From Kluyvera ascorbata_C (lineage in GTDB: Bacteria > Pseudomonadota > Gammaproteobacteria > Enterobacterales > Enterobacteriaceae), in assembly GCF_044197065.1 (NCBI RefSeq), contig NZ_JBIQOI010000006.1:194785-258784 (forward strand): DNA of 64,000 nt, given 5' to 3'. The position numbers and the translations under genes were made by a program. The notes below the pieces were generated by a model. It was not told the DNA's origin. It was given only the letters and a program-made list of their open reading frames with translations, and did not search any database. Shown piece after piece: positions 52,887 through 60,901 of this stretch. Each line of letters starts with the position of its first letter. The first letter of the stretch is position 1.

Positions 52887-54116
52887 ATGGCTATACGTAC
52901 GGTTGTTTTCTTCCTGCTTTTCCTCACCGGCAGCGTGGCCGCCGCGTTGCCCACACGCTATATGCAGACGACGGAAGATGCCGCTATCTGGGCGCGCGTC
53001 GGCAATAAAACCATGACCGTTGGCAACCTGCGTGCAGGGCAAATCATTGCCATTGAGCCCGATGTTGAAGACTACTACACCTTTAGCTTTGGTTTCGGAA
53101 AAGGCTTTATTGATAAAGGCCACCTTGAGCCGGTACAGGGGAAACAGCGCGTTGAGGATGGGCTGGGGGATTTAAACAAGCCGCTGAGCAATCAGAACCT
53201 GGTCACCTGGAAAGATACCCCGGTCTACAACGCGCCGGATGTCGGCAGTGCGCCGTTTGGTACGCTGGCGGAGAACCTGCGTTATCCGGTGATTAACAAG
53301 CTGAAAGACCGCCTCAATCAGACCTGGTATCAGATTCGCATCGGTGAGCGTTTGGCCTATATTAGCGCGTTGGACGCACAGCCGGATAACGGCATTCCGG
53401 TCATTACCTACCACCACATCCTGCGCGATGAAGAGAACACCCGTTTTCGTCATACCTCCACCACCACTTCGGTGCGTGCCTTCAGCAACCAGATGACCTG
53501 GCTGCGAGACATGGGCTATACCACGTTGACCATGTATCAGCTTGAGGATTATGTTCATAACCGTACCAATCTTCCCGCACGTGCGGTGGTGATAACCTTC
53601 GACGATGGGCTAAAGTCGGTCAGCCGCTATGCCTACCCGATCCTCAAGCAGTACGGCTTTAAAGCCACGGCATTTATTATCACCTCGCGCATTAAGCGCC
53701 ATCCGCAGAAGTGGGCGCCGAAGTCGCTGCAGTTTATGAGTATTTCCGAGCTGGAAGAGATTAAAGACGTCTTTGATTTCCAGTCGCATACGCACTTCCT
53801 GCATCGGGTCGATGCTGCGCGTCGACCGATTCTGCTGAGCCGCAGCTATCACAATATTTTGTTTGATTTTGAGCATTCCCGACGGGCGCTGGCGCAGTTC
53901 AACCCACACGTGCTGTATTTGTCATACCCGTTTGGTGGCTATAACGCGACGGCGGTGAAGGCAGCGGGCGATGCCGGTTTTCATTTAGCTGTGACGACGG
54001 TGAAAGGGAAGGTGAAGCCGGGGGATAATCCGATGCTATTGAAGCGTCTGTATATTCTGCGGACGGATTCGCTGGAGACGATGTCGCGGTTAATCAGCAA
54101 CCAACCGCAGGGGTAA
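52887..54116 (+). CDS. yadE: exported polysaccharide deacetylase-family protein YadE
   Basis: YadE is a predicted NodB-type (carbohydrate esterase 4) protein. I chose ATG 52887, giving 409 residues; a TTG at 52881 is less likely. A signal peptide (MAIRTVVFFLLFLTGSVAAA) starts the protein. An N-terminal region of about 150 residues containing SH3-like segments precedes the NodB domain, with ITFDDGLKS (metal Asp), FQSHTHFLH (metal His pair) and YLSYPFGGYN. The substrate is not known. It is convergent with panD. Confidence 0.93.
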   Translation: MAIRTVVFFLLFLTGSVAAALPTRYMQTTEDAAIWARVGNKTMTVGNLRAGQIIAIEPDVEDYYTFSFGFGKGFIDKGHLEPVQGKQRVEDGLGDLNKPLSNQNLVTWKDTPVYNAPDVGSAPFGTLAENLRYPVINKLKDRLNQTWYQIRIGERLAYISALDAQPDNGIPVITYHHILRDEENTRFRHTSTTTSVRAFSNQMTWLRDMGYTTLTMYQLEDYVHNRTNLPARAVVITFDDGLKSVSRYAYPILKQYGFKATAFIITSRIKRHPQKWAPKSLQFMSISELEEIKDVFDFQSHTHFLHRVDAARRPILLSRSYHNILFDFEHSRRALAQFNPHVLYLSYPFGGYNATAVKAAGDAGFHLAVTTVKGKVKPGDNPMLLKRLYILRTDSLETMSRLISNQPQG

Positions 54117-54119
54117 ACA

Positions 54120-54143
54120 AGCGCTCCGCCGTGACGGAGCGCT
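54120..54143. terminator. bidirectional stem-loop between yadE and panD
   Basis: AGCGCTCCG/CGGAGCGCT is a perfect 9-bp stem with a CCGTGA loop in the gap between the two convergent stop codons. T tracts are lacking. Confidence 0.5.
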
Positions 54144-54148
54144 CGGCA

Positions 54149-54529
54149 TTACGCAACCTGAACCGGGATGGCTTTCGCGGTGCGCTTCATTTCATTGTCG
54201 CCTTCGAAATAAGCTACGTTTGGACGCCAGGTACGCGCTTCTTCATCACTCATGGTTACGAAGCTGGCGATAATCACAATGTCACCTACGTCAGCGTTAT
54301 GCGCAGCCGCGCCGTTGACGGAGATGATTTTCGAACCGCGTTCAGCCGCGATGGCATAGGTGGAGAAACGCTTGCCGTTGTTCACATTCCAGATATCAAT
54401 GGCTTCGTTTTCCAGAATACCGGCGGCGTCGAGGAAGTCCTGGTCAATCGCGCAGGAACCTTCATAGTGCAGGTCGGCATGCGTGACTTTCACGCGGTGG
54501 AGTTTGCCCTGCAGCATTGTGCGAATCAT
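54149..54529 (-). CDS. panD: aspartate 1-decarboxylase, pyruvoyl enzyme
   Basis: PanD makes beta-alanine for pantothenate. It has 126 residues, the E. coli length. The self-cleavage site Gly24-Ser25 (YEGSCAID) generates the pyruvoyl group from Ser25. It is separated from panC by 239 bases without the yadD gene that E. coli K-12 has there. The leader contains a small stem-loop at 54559-54579. Confidence 0.98.
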   Translation of the reverse strand: MIRTMLQGKLHRVKVTHADLHYEGSCAIDQDFLDAAGILENEAIDIWNVNNGKRFSTYAIAAERGSKIISVNGAAAHNADVGDIVIIASFVTMSDEEARTWRPNVAYFEGDNEMKRTAKAIPVQVA

Positions 54530-54558
54530 AGCGTCTACCTTTAATTCTTAACGGAAAC

Positions 54559-54579
54559 AAAGCAGTTCGTGACTGCTTT
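54559..54579 (-). other. stem-loop in panD leader
   Basis: AAAGCAGT/ACTGCTTT forms an 8-bp stem with a 5-base loop, 30 bases upstream of the panD ATG, within the expected transcript. The role is unknown. Confidence 0.45.
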
Positions 54580-54607
54580 GAGAAATTTCGCAGGCAGTAT
54601 TGCCCGA

Positions 54608-54636
54608 TTTATACCAGGTGTCCATATGCGATTAAC
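54608..54636 (-). promoter_or_regulatory. probable panD promoter
   Basis: On the minus strand TATAAA (54613-54608) is preceded by TGG and, 17 bases upstream, by GTTAAT (54636-54631), a weak -35. It lies 79 bases before panD. An inverted repeat (54622-54661) overlaps the -35 side. Confidence 0.45.
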
Positions 54637-54701
54637 CTTGCTTACGATTAATTGCGTATGGTCACGCATAACCTGCTGCAAACGAAATCTTTTTGCAGAA
54701 T

Positions 54702-54762
54702 AGCGCCTCGTCCAGGCTACCCGATTGTAGCCTGGCCAAGCGCAGCGCCGCCGGGGCGGGTT
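54702..54762. repeat. REP-like element, GTAGCCCGG family, copy 4
   Basis: GCGCCTCGTCCAGGCTAC faces an inverted TGTAGCCTGGCCAAGCGCAG, ending GCCGCCGGGG. It is the most diverged member of the family and ends 6 bases before the panC stop. Confidence 0.7.
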
Positions 54763-54768
54763 CGGAAA

Positions 54769-55617
54769 TTACAGCTCTACGCTCTGGTTATCAATCAGAC
54801 GCGCCTGGCCCAGCCACGCCGCCATCAGGATCACCGCACGTTTGCTGTTGTCGGTCAGGTCGAGCAGGGTATCGGCATCGCGAATCTGGATATCATCGGC
54901 GCGGAAACCTTTCTCATTCAGCTCCTGCTCGGCGATAGCAATCATCTCGCCCTGGTCACGCTCACCGGCCTTCAGTTTTTCCGCCACGCGGGTCATCACC
55001 TTGTACAGACCCGGCGCGATTTTACGCTGCTCGGCGGTGAGGTATCCGTTGCGCGAACTGAGCGCCAGACCGTCTTTGGCGCGGATAATCGGCACGCCGA
55101 CAATCTCAATATCGTAGCCGAGGTCGGCCACCATCTTGCGGATCAGCGCCAACTGCTGGAAGTCTTTCTCACCGAAGCAGGCGATATCCGGCTGGATCAG
55201 GTTGAACAGCTTGCTGACGATGGTCGATACGCCGCGGAAGTGGCCAGGACGGCTTGCGCCTTCCAGCATGGTGGAGAGGCCCGGAACGTCGACAAAGGTC
55301 TGGCTTTCGGTACCCTGCGGATAGATTTCTGCTTCCGACGGCGCAAAGACGAAATCGACTTTACGTTTGTTCAGCTTCTCGCAGTCTTCCTGCAAGGTGC
55401 GCGGATAGCGTGCCAGGTCTTCAACACGGTCAAACTGCATTGGGTTGACGAAGATACTGACCACCACCACGTCCGCACGGGTTTTGGCTTCTTCAACCAG
55501 CGTCATATGACCGTCGTGCAGGTTGCCCATCGTGGGAACCAGCGCAACGCGCTTACCTTCCTGACGCAGGCGACGGATGTGCTGGCGTAGCAGCGGCAGG
55601 GTTTCAATAATAAGCAC
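54769..55617 (-). CDS. panC: pantothenate synthetase
   Basis: PanC condenses pantoate and beta-alanine using ATP. I chose GTG 55617 (MLIIETLPLLRQHIRR), preceded by AAGGAG at good spacing, giving 282 residues; the longer frame runs into a REP-like repeat and is not real. The HxxH nucleotide-binding motif is at residues 34-37 (GNLHDGHM), and the SRN of LALSSRNGYL replaces the KMSKS loop. It lies downstream of panB in the same direction across 132 bases that hold a repeat. Confidence 0.97.
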   Translation of the reverse strand: MLIIETLPLLRQHIRRLRQEGKRVALVPTMGNLHDGHMTLVEEAKTRADVVVVSIFVNPMQFDRVEDLARYPRTLQEDCEKLNKRKVDFVFAPSEAEIYPQGTESQTFVDVPGLSTMLEGASRPGHFRGVSTIVSKLFNLIQPDIACFGEKDFQQLALIRKMVADLGYDIEIVGVPIIRAKDGLALSSRNGYLTAEQRKIAPGLYKVMTRVAEKLKAGERDQGEMIAIAEQELNEKGFRADDIQIRDADTLLDLTDNSKRAVILMAAWLGQARLIDNQSVEL

Positions 55618-55655
55618 AGCAGGACTCCTTGAGTTATCTGATGGTCCATAGCAGC

Positions 55656-55738
55656 GCCTGATGGCGCTACGCTTATCAGGCCTACATCCGTTGGCGGTTT
55701 GTAGGCCGGATAAGACGCATGGCGTCGCCATCCGGCAT
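55656..55738. repeat. REP-like element, GTAGGCC/CGGATGGCG family, copy 4
   Basis: GCCTGATGGCGCTACGC with TTATCAGGCCTAC, then GTAGGCCGGATAAGACGCAT with CGCCATCCGGCA, form paired inverted hairpins. It lies inside the panB-panC transcript rather than at an operon end. Confidence 0.88.
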
Positions 55739-55749
55739 GGTCAGCAAAA

Positions 55750-56541
55750 TTAGTGGAAACTATGTTCTTCGCCCGGATAAACGCCGGACTCCACATCCGC
55801 CACATACTGCCGCACCGCGGCGCGCATGTCGCCCGCTTCCGCGAGGAAGTTTTTAGCGAATTTAGGAATGTGGCCGCCAGTGATGCCGAACGCATCGTGC
55901 ATCACGAGGATCTGGCCGTCGGTGACGTTGCCTGCACCGATGCCGATAACTGGAATCGACAGGGCTTCGGTGACGCGTTTTGCCAGTTCAACCGGTACGC
56001 ACTCCAGCACCAGCAGCTGCGCACCTGCGGCTTCCAGCGCCAGCGCATCGTCGAGCAGCACCTGACCCGCATCGCCACGGCCCTGAACCTTATAACCGCC
56101 GAAGATGTTGACTGACTGCGGCGTCAGTCCCAGGTGACCGCATACCGGCACAGCGCGATCGGTCAGCATTTTCACGGTATCAACCAGCCAGGCACCGCCT
56201 TCAATTTTGACCATGTTCGCCCCGGCACGCATAACGGTTGCCGCGTTTTCAAACGCCTGCTCCGGTGTGGCGTAAGCCATAAACGGCAGATCGGACAGCA
56301 GCAGGCAGTGTGGTGCGCCGCGACGAACGGCGCGGGTGTGGTAAGCAATGTCTTCAACGGTTACCGGCAGCGTGGAATCGTGGCCTTGCACGGTCATGCC
56401 AAGCGAGTCGCCCACCAGCATCACGTTGATGCCTTCGTCTGCGAACAGTTTGGCAAAGCTGTAGTCGTATGCCGTGATGGTCGCGAAGCGTTTTTTCTCT
56501 TGTTTGCATTTCTGCAATAAAGCGATGGTGGTCGGTTTCAT
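55750..56541 (-). CDS. panB: 3-methyl-2-oxobutanoate hydroxymethyltransferase
   Basis: PanB makes ketopantoate from 2-oxoisovalerate and methylene-tetrahydrofolate. I chose ATG 56541 (MKPTTIALLQKCKQE), giving 263 residues, one fewer than E. coli. Metal-site Asp45 is in LVGDSLGMT, and VIGIGAGNVTDGQILVMHD near residue 200 is conserved. It follows folK by 119 bases; the yad fimbrial genes that lie between them in E. coli K-12 are absent. Confidence 0.97.
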   Translation of the reverse strand: MKPTTIALLQKCKQEKKRFATITAYDYSFAKLFADEGINVMLVGDSLGMTVQGHDSTLPVTVEDIAYHTRAVRRGAPHCLLLSDLPFMAYATPEQAFENAATVMRAGANMVKIEGGAWLVDTVKMLTDRAVPVCGHLGLTPQSVNIFGGYKVQGRGDAGQVLLDDALALEAAGAQLLVLECVPVELAKRVTEALSIPVIGIGAGNVTDGQILVMHDAFGITGGHIPKFAKNFLAEAGDMRAAVRQYVADVESGVYPGEEHSFH

Positions 56542-56660
56542 AATAATCCCTGATGGTAAGATCGTATTACCCGGCATTCTAACAGCCGAAATCAGGGGGG
56601 CAACGACTTTAGGCAAACGATACCAGGTAGAGCAGGGATCGCTAAAAAAGGTAGGGGGGA

Positions 56661-57140
56661 TTACCAGCGTGCAGGGCAGTTTTCCGCCAACGTATCAAGA
56701 CGCTGACGCAGGCTTACACCATCTGGGAAGGTGAGGTCAGGGGCAATTTCGAACAGCGGCCACAGCATAAAGCCGCGGTTGTACATGTCGTAGTGCGGTA
56801 CGGTCAAATTATCGGTATGAATCATATCCTGACCAAATAGCATGATGTCTAAATCGAGGGTACGCGGCCCCCAACGTTCGGCTTTGCGCTGACGCCCCTG
56901 TTGCAGTTCGATACGCTGGGTATGGCTGAGCAGCACGTCGGCGGCGAGCGTGGTTTCCAGCGCCACGGCGGCGTTCAGGTAATCGGGCTGATCCTGTGGG
57001 CCGAGCGGCGGCGTACGGTAGAACGCGGAGACGGCAACGACCCGGCTATCCGGGATTGCATCAAGCGCCTCAACGGCAGCGTTCACCTGCTCCAGCGGAG
57101 AGGCGAGGTTGCTGCCGATAGCGATATAGACGAGGGTCAC
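56661..57140 (-). CDS. folK: HPPK, hydroxymethyl-dihydropterin pyrophosphokinase
   Basis: FolK pyrophosphorylates 6-hydroxymethyl-dihydropterin in folate synthesis. It has 159 residues. Family motifs are IAIGSNLASPLEQV at the start, and the GPRTLDLDIMLFG signature with the Asp pair near residues 95-97, preceded by RKAERW. Its ATG overlaps the pcnB stop by 4 bases, indicating co-transcription with pcnB. Confidence 0.97.
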   Translation of the reverse strand: MTLVYIAIGSNLASPLEQVNAAVEALDAIPDSRVVAVSAFYRTPPLGPQDQPDYLNAAVALETTLAADVLLSHTQRIELQQGRQRKAERWGPRTLDLDIMLFGQDMIHTDNLTVPHYDMYNRGFMLWPLFEIAPDLTFPDGVSLRQRLDTLAENCPARW

Positions 57141-58534
57141 GCACTGCCCTCACGGCGCGGTGCGCGTTTGCGCGGACGGCGGTGGCGACGACGGGTATCC
57201 GGTTCATCCCCCAGCTCGTTGAGCATATCTTTCTGTGCCGGAGGCGCAACCACCTGGAACTCGCCCCACCATTGGGTCAGACGCTGCAGTTCGCCGTTGT
57301 GCTCGGCTTCGGCACGCAGGGCCAGCAGATCGTAAGCGGCGCGGAATTTTGGATGCTCCATCAGCTTCCAGGCGCGTTTGCCCTGACGACGAGACATGCG
57401 CAGCTGAAGCTGCCAGATGTCACGCACCAGCGTGGTAATACGTTTTGGAATCGCCAGCGAACGGCAGGCCTCGTCCAGCACCTCGTTCATCGCCAGCGCG
57501 AAGGCATCGTAATAGGCCAGCCCGCTCTCCTGAGCGATTTTCTGCGCCATCTCGAGCAGCGGATACCAGAACATCGCGGCGAACAGGAACGCCGGGTTAA
57601 CGCGCATGTCGTTGTGAATACGGTTATCGGTGTTCTTCAGCACCTGGGAGATGATGCGCTCCATCGGGCTATCACCGTCTTCAGTGAAGTAGCGGGTGAT
57701 GGTCGGGAACAGCGGCTGGAACAGATTGTATTCGCGCAGCAGCTTGTAGGTTTCGAAACCGTAGCCTGCCTGCAGCAGTTTGAGCGCTTCTTCAAACAGG
57801 CGCGCCGGCGGCACGTCGTTCATTAAGGTGGCCAGACGCGGGATAGGTTCAGCGGTTTCCGGGCTGATGCGCATATTGAGCTTCGCGGCAAAGCGTACGG
57901 CGCGCAGCATTCGCACCGGATCTTCACGGTAGCGGGTTTCCGGGTCGCCAATCAGGCGAATCACGCCGTCGATCAGATCCTGCATACCGCCAACGTAGTC
58001 ACGAACGGTGAAGTCCGCCACGCTGTAGTAGAGGCTGTTGATGGTGAAGTCGCGGCGCTGGGCATCTTCTTCGATGGAGCCGAAGATGTTATCACGCAGC
58101 AGCATGCCGTTTTGCCCACGCTGTGAGGTGGTGCGATCGGACTGGCCGTCTTCGTGGTGACCACGGAAGGTGGCGACTTCGATAATTTCAGGGCCGAACA
58201 TGACGTGCGCCAGACGGAAGCGGCGGCCAACCAGACGGCAGTTGCGGAACAGTTTGCGGACCTGGTCAGGCGTGGCGCTGGTGGTCACGTCGAAATCTTT
58301 GGGTTTTTTGCCTAGCAGCAGGTCGCGAACGCCGCCGCCGACGAGGTAAGCCTCGTAGCCTGCTTTGTTCAGACGATAAAGAACCTTGAGGGCATTCTCG
58401 CTGATATCTTTGCGGGAAATAGCGTGCTGCTCGCGCGGAATAACGGTCATAGCAGGTTTAGCGACGGCGTTTTCAGCCTCGCTTTCCTCACGGCTCAGCA
58501 CCTTGCGGCAAAAATTAGCGACTCGGGTAAAAAT
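57137..58534 (-). CDS. pcnB: poly(A) polymerase I, AUU start
   Basis: PcnB adds poly(A) tails to bacterial RNA, promoting decay and controlling ColE1 plasmid copy. The best start by homology is the ATT at 58534 (coding FTRVANFCRKVL next), preceded by GAGGT at ribosome-site spacing; this gives 465 residues, as in E. coli, where pcnB also starts at the poor codon AUU. The next in-frame ATG upstream (58567) adds 11 residues lacking homology. The nucleotidyltransferase GGGVRDLLLGKKPKDFDV motif (near residues 68-85) and RRDFTINSLYY are intact. The C-terminus is Arg-rich. Confidence 0.95.
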   Translation of the reverse strand: MFTRVANFCRKVLSREESEAENAVAKPAMTVIPREQHAISRKDISENALKVLYRLNKAGYEAYLVGGGVRDLLLGKKPKDFDVTTSATPDQVRKLFRNCRLVGRRFRLAHVMFGPEIIEVATFRGHHEDGQSDRTTSQRGQNGMLLRDNIFGSIEEDAQRRDFTINSLYYSVADFTVRDYVGGMQDLIDGVIRLIGDPETRYREDPVRMLRAVRFAAKLNMRISPETAEPIPRLATLMNDVPPARLFEEALKLLQAGYGFETYKLLREYNLFQPLFPTITRYFTEDGDSPMERIISQVLKNTDNRIHNDMRVNPAFLFAAMFWYPLLEMAQKIAQESGLAYYDAFALAMNEVLDEACRSLAIPKRITTLVRDIWQLQLRMSRRQGKRAWKLMEHPKFRAAYDLLALRAEAEHNGELQRLTQWWGEFQVVAPPAQKDMLNELGDEPDTRRRHRRPRKRAPRREGSA

Positions 58535-58595
58535 GGTGCACCTCGGTAATATCAGTATCCAGGACAAAAAAATAGCGGCTAATCATAGCTCAGCA

Positions 58596-59486
58596 TTACG
58601 CATTTGAGAATGGCGGATTGATCTTCGCCATTTCCGGCACGCGGGCGAGCGACCATTTTACGACCGCGTTTTGCAGAATTTCCGCCGTGCTAAAGTCTTG
58701 CCATAGCGCCGGTGTTTCCTGGCCTAAAAAGCGTAACGCCTGAATAAGCACGGGGCGAGGATCGCCAGTTTTTAGGGCAGGTGCATGATTTTGCTTCGAA
58801 AGTTTAGCACCTTCTTCATTCAATGCCAGCGGCAGATGAATATAGTCAGGTGCCTGCCAGCCAAACTGCTGGTAGAGCGAAATCTGTCGTACGGTGGGTT
58901 CAATTAAATCCGCGCCGCGCACAATTTCTGTGACCCCCTGAAACTGGTCATCGACCACTACCGCGAGATTATAGGCAAATAAGCCATCACGACGATGAAT
59001 AATAAAATCTTCACGCGCGAGACGTTCGTCGGCTTTGAGCGTGCCGCGCAACAGGTCGGTGAATTCGGTCACCGGATGTGTCTGACGCAGACGCAGGGCC
59101 GCGTTTTCGCGGCCGTGGTTGAGATCCCGGCAGTGACCGTCGTAGGTGCCGCCAATGCTCTGAATGCGCGCGCGGGTACAGGTGCAGTAGTAGCACAGGT
59201 TCTGGCTTTTTAGCCACGCGAGGGCTTCACGATAGGCATCGTGCCGCTGCGACTGCCAGAGAACGTCGCCGTCCCAGTGGAGGCCGTAATGTTCCAGCTG
59301 ATGCAAAATGGTGGTTGCAGCACCGGGAACTTCACGAGGAGGATCGATATCTTCGATGCGAACTCGCCAGATACCCTGCTGGGCACGAGCTTGTAGATAG
59401 CTTCCCAGTGCGGCAATCAGCGAACCAAAATGCAGCTCACCGGAAGGGGAAGGGGCAAATCGCCCTATATAAGGTTGTGTCGACAT
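58596..59486 (-). CDS. gluQ: glutamyl-Q tRNA(Asp) synthetase
   Basis: GluQ-RS attaches glutamate to the queuosine of tRNA-Asp. I chose ATG 59486 (MSTQPYIGRFAPSPSG), giving 296 residues. It is a GluRS catalytic core without an anticodon domain: HIGH-like HFGS is at residues 19-22 and the KMSKS-like KLSKQ near 235. Zinc-site cysteines appear in CYYCTCTRA and GHCRD. It lies downstream of dksA behind a terminator, so expression is probably limited readthrough. Confidence 0.96.
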   Translation of the reverse strand: MSTQPYIGRFAPSPSGELHFGSLIAALGSYLQARAQQGIWRVRIEDIDPPREVPGAATTILHQLEHYGLHWDGDVLWQSQRHDAYREALAWLKSQNLCYYCTCTRARIQSIGGTYDGHCRDLNHGRENAALRLRQTHPVTEFTDLLRGTLKADERLAREDFIIHRRDGLFAYNLAVVVDDQFQGVTEIVRGADLIEPTVRQISLYQQFGWQAPDYIHLPLALNEEGAKLSKQNHAPALKTGDPRPVLIQALRFLGQETPALWQDFSTAEILQNAVVKWSLARVPEMAKINPPFSNA

Positions 59487-59496
59487 GATTATTGCA

Positions 59497-59531
59497 ATAA
59501 AAAACAACAAGGCGGGAGAGATTCCCGCCTT
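59497..59531 (-). terminator. terminator between dksA and gluQ
   Basis: On the minus strand, AAGGCGGGA/TCCCGCCTT with a 5-base loop is followed by GTTGTTTTTT. It ends 11 bases before the gluQ ATG, so gluQ translation depends on readthrough or a separate start of transcription. Confidence 0.85.
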
Positions 59532-59554
59532 GAAGATAGAGAGTTAGCGTTCTC

Positions 59555-60010
59555 TTAACCTGCCATCTGCTTTTCGCGGATTTCTGCCAGCGTTTTGCAG
59601 TCAATGCACAGGTCAGCCGTTGGACGTGCTTCCAGACGACGAATACCAATTTCAACACCACATGATTCGCAGTAGCCGAAATCTTCGTCTTCGACTTTTT
59701 TCAGCGTCTTCTCGATCTTTTTGATCAGCTTACGCTCACGATCGCGGTTACGTAGTTCGAGGCTGAACTCTTCTTCCTGCGCGGCACGGTCTACCGGGTC
59801 CGGGAAGTTTGCAGCTTCGTCCTGCATGTGAGTAACGGTGCGATCGACTTCATCCCTAAGTTGATTACGCCATGCTTCAAGAATACGTCGGAAGTGCGCC
59901 AGTTGGGCTTCGTTCATATACTCTTCGCCCGGTTTCACCTGGTACGGCTCCACCCCTGCGATGGACAGAATACTCAGGGACGATGTTTTACGGTTTTGCC
60001 CTTCTTGCAT
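59555..60010 (-). CDS. dksA: RNA polymerase-binding transcription factor DksA
   Basis: DksA acts with ppGpp in the RNA polymerase secondary channel in the stringent response. I chose ATG 60010 (MQEGQNRKTSS), with AAGGAG upstream, giving 151 residues, almost identical to E. coli. The coiled-coil tip holds Asp71 and Asp74 (FPDPVDRAAQ). The zinc finger uses Cys114, Cys117, Cys135 and Cys138. It is first in the dksA-gluQ unit. Confidence 0.99.
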   Translation of the reverse strand: MQEGQNRKTSSLSILSIAGVEPYQVKPGEEYMNEAQLAHFRRILEAWRNQLRDEVDRTVTHMQDEAANFPDPVDRAAQEEEFSLELRNRDRERKLIKKIEKTLKKVEDEDFGYCESCGVEIGIRRLEARPTADLCIDCKTLAEIREKQMAG

Positions 60011-60166
60011 GTTGTTTCTCCTTAACACGCACTATCGATCCCCGTGTTCGGGGGAAAAATCAGGCCGCTATAAATAACAGATGCTTTTCCTGATGGCAAT
60101 TATCTAAACGTAACACTTGACAATGCTGTGAGGAAAAGCGTATTTGCGCCGCAGCCCGAACACTTT

Positions 60167-60889
60167 CTATGCAGATACCCCCGGTGATAACGCAATGGGT
60201 AACGGCGATATCAGAGTCATATTATCGGCAGAAAGTTCCGCTTTATAAGCCAAAATCTCCACCCCCTGTTTTTGTGCTTCAATAAGCAGTTGTGCATATT
60301 TAGCATCAATATGGTGTGCAGGAGAGAAATATTCAATGGCTGAGTGCAAGATAGTAAACAGTAAAACAGCGCGTTCGCCGCTGGCGACTACGCCCATCAG
60401 CTCGCGTAAATGCTTCTGTCCGCGCACGGTCACCGCATCGGGAAAGTAACCAAATTCATTTTCCGCAAGTGTGACTGACTTCACTTCAATATAGCAGTTG
60501 GGACGATCATCTGCCTGTAACATGATGTCGATTCTGCTGTTTTCTTCCCCGTATTTCACTTCGCTTTTCAGGGTGTTGTAGCCGGTCAGTTCGGGAATGC
60601 TCTGGGCCAAAATTGCCTCTTTTGCCAGGGTATTTGCCCGCAGCGTATTGACGCAGATAAACGCCCCTTTTTGCGTTTGAGTTAATTCCCACGTATGTGG
60701 ATATTTTCGTTTGGTATTTTCTGATGTGGAATACCAAACGGTATCGCCAGGCGTAGCGCAACCGGTCATTGCGCCGGTATTTGGGCAGTGCAGCGTGAAG
60801 GTTTCACCTTCGGGCGTAACCACATCAGCGAGAAAGCGTTTGTAGCGCTGAATCAGCGTGGCGTGCTTGAGCGGAGGCGTAAACTCCAT
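60167..60889 (-). CDS. sfsA: sugar fermentation stimulation protein SfsA
   Basis: SfsA is a conserved protein that, when overexpressed in E. coli, stimulated maltose metabolism; its molecular role is unsettled, and both a DNA-binding and a nuclease-like fold have been discussed. It has 240 residues, a few longer than E. coli (234) at the C-terminus. Conserved blocks are RYKRFLADV, HCPNTGAMTGC and YIEVKSVTLAE, the last resembling a nuclease ExK site. It follows thpR by 12 bases on the minus strand. Confidence 0.95.
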   Translation of the reverse strand: MEFTPPLKHATLIQRYKRFLADVVTPEGETFTLHCPNTGAMTGCATPGDTVWYSTSENTKRKYPHTWELTQTQKGAFICVNTLRANTLAKEAILAQSIPELTGYNTLKSEVKYGEENSRIDIMLQADDRPNCYIEVKSVTLAENEFGYFPDAVTVRGQKHLRELMGVVASGERAVLLFTILHSAIEYFSPAHHIDAKYAQLLIEAQKQGVEILAYKAELSADNMTLISPLPIALSPGVSA

Positions 60890-60901
60890 ACGTTTTCCTT
60901 A

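Noticed and set aside
55618..55731. 38-codon upstream extension of panC
   Set aside because: It is translated REP-like repeat; GTG 55617 with AAGGAG before it is the conserved start.
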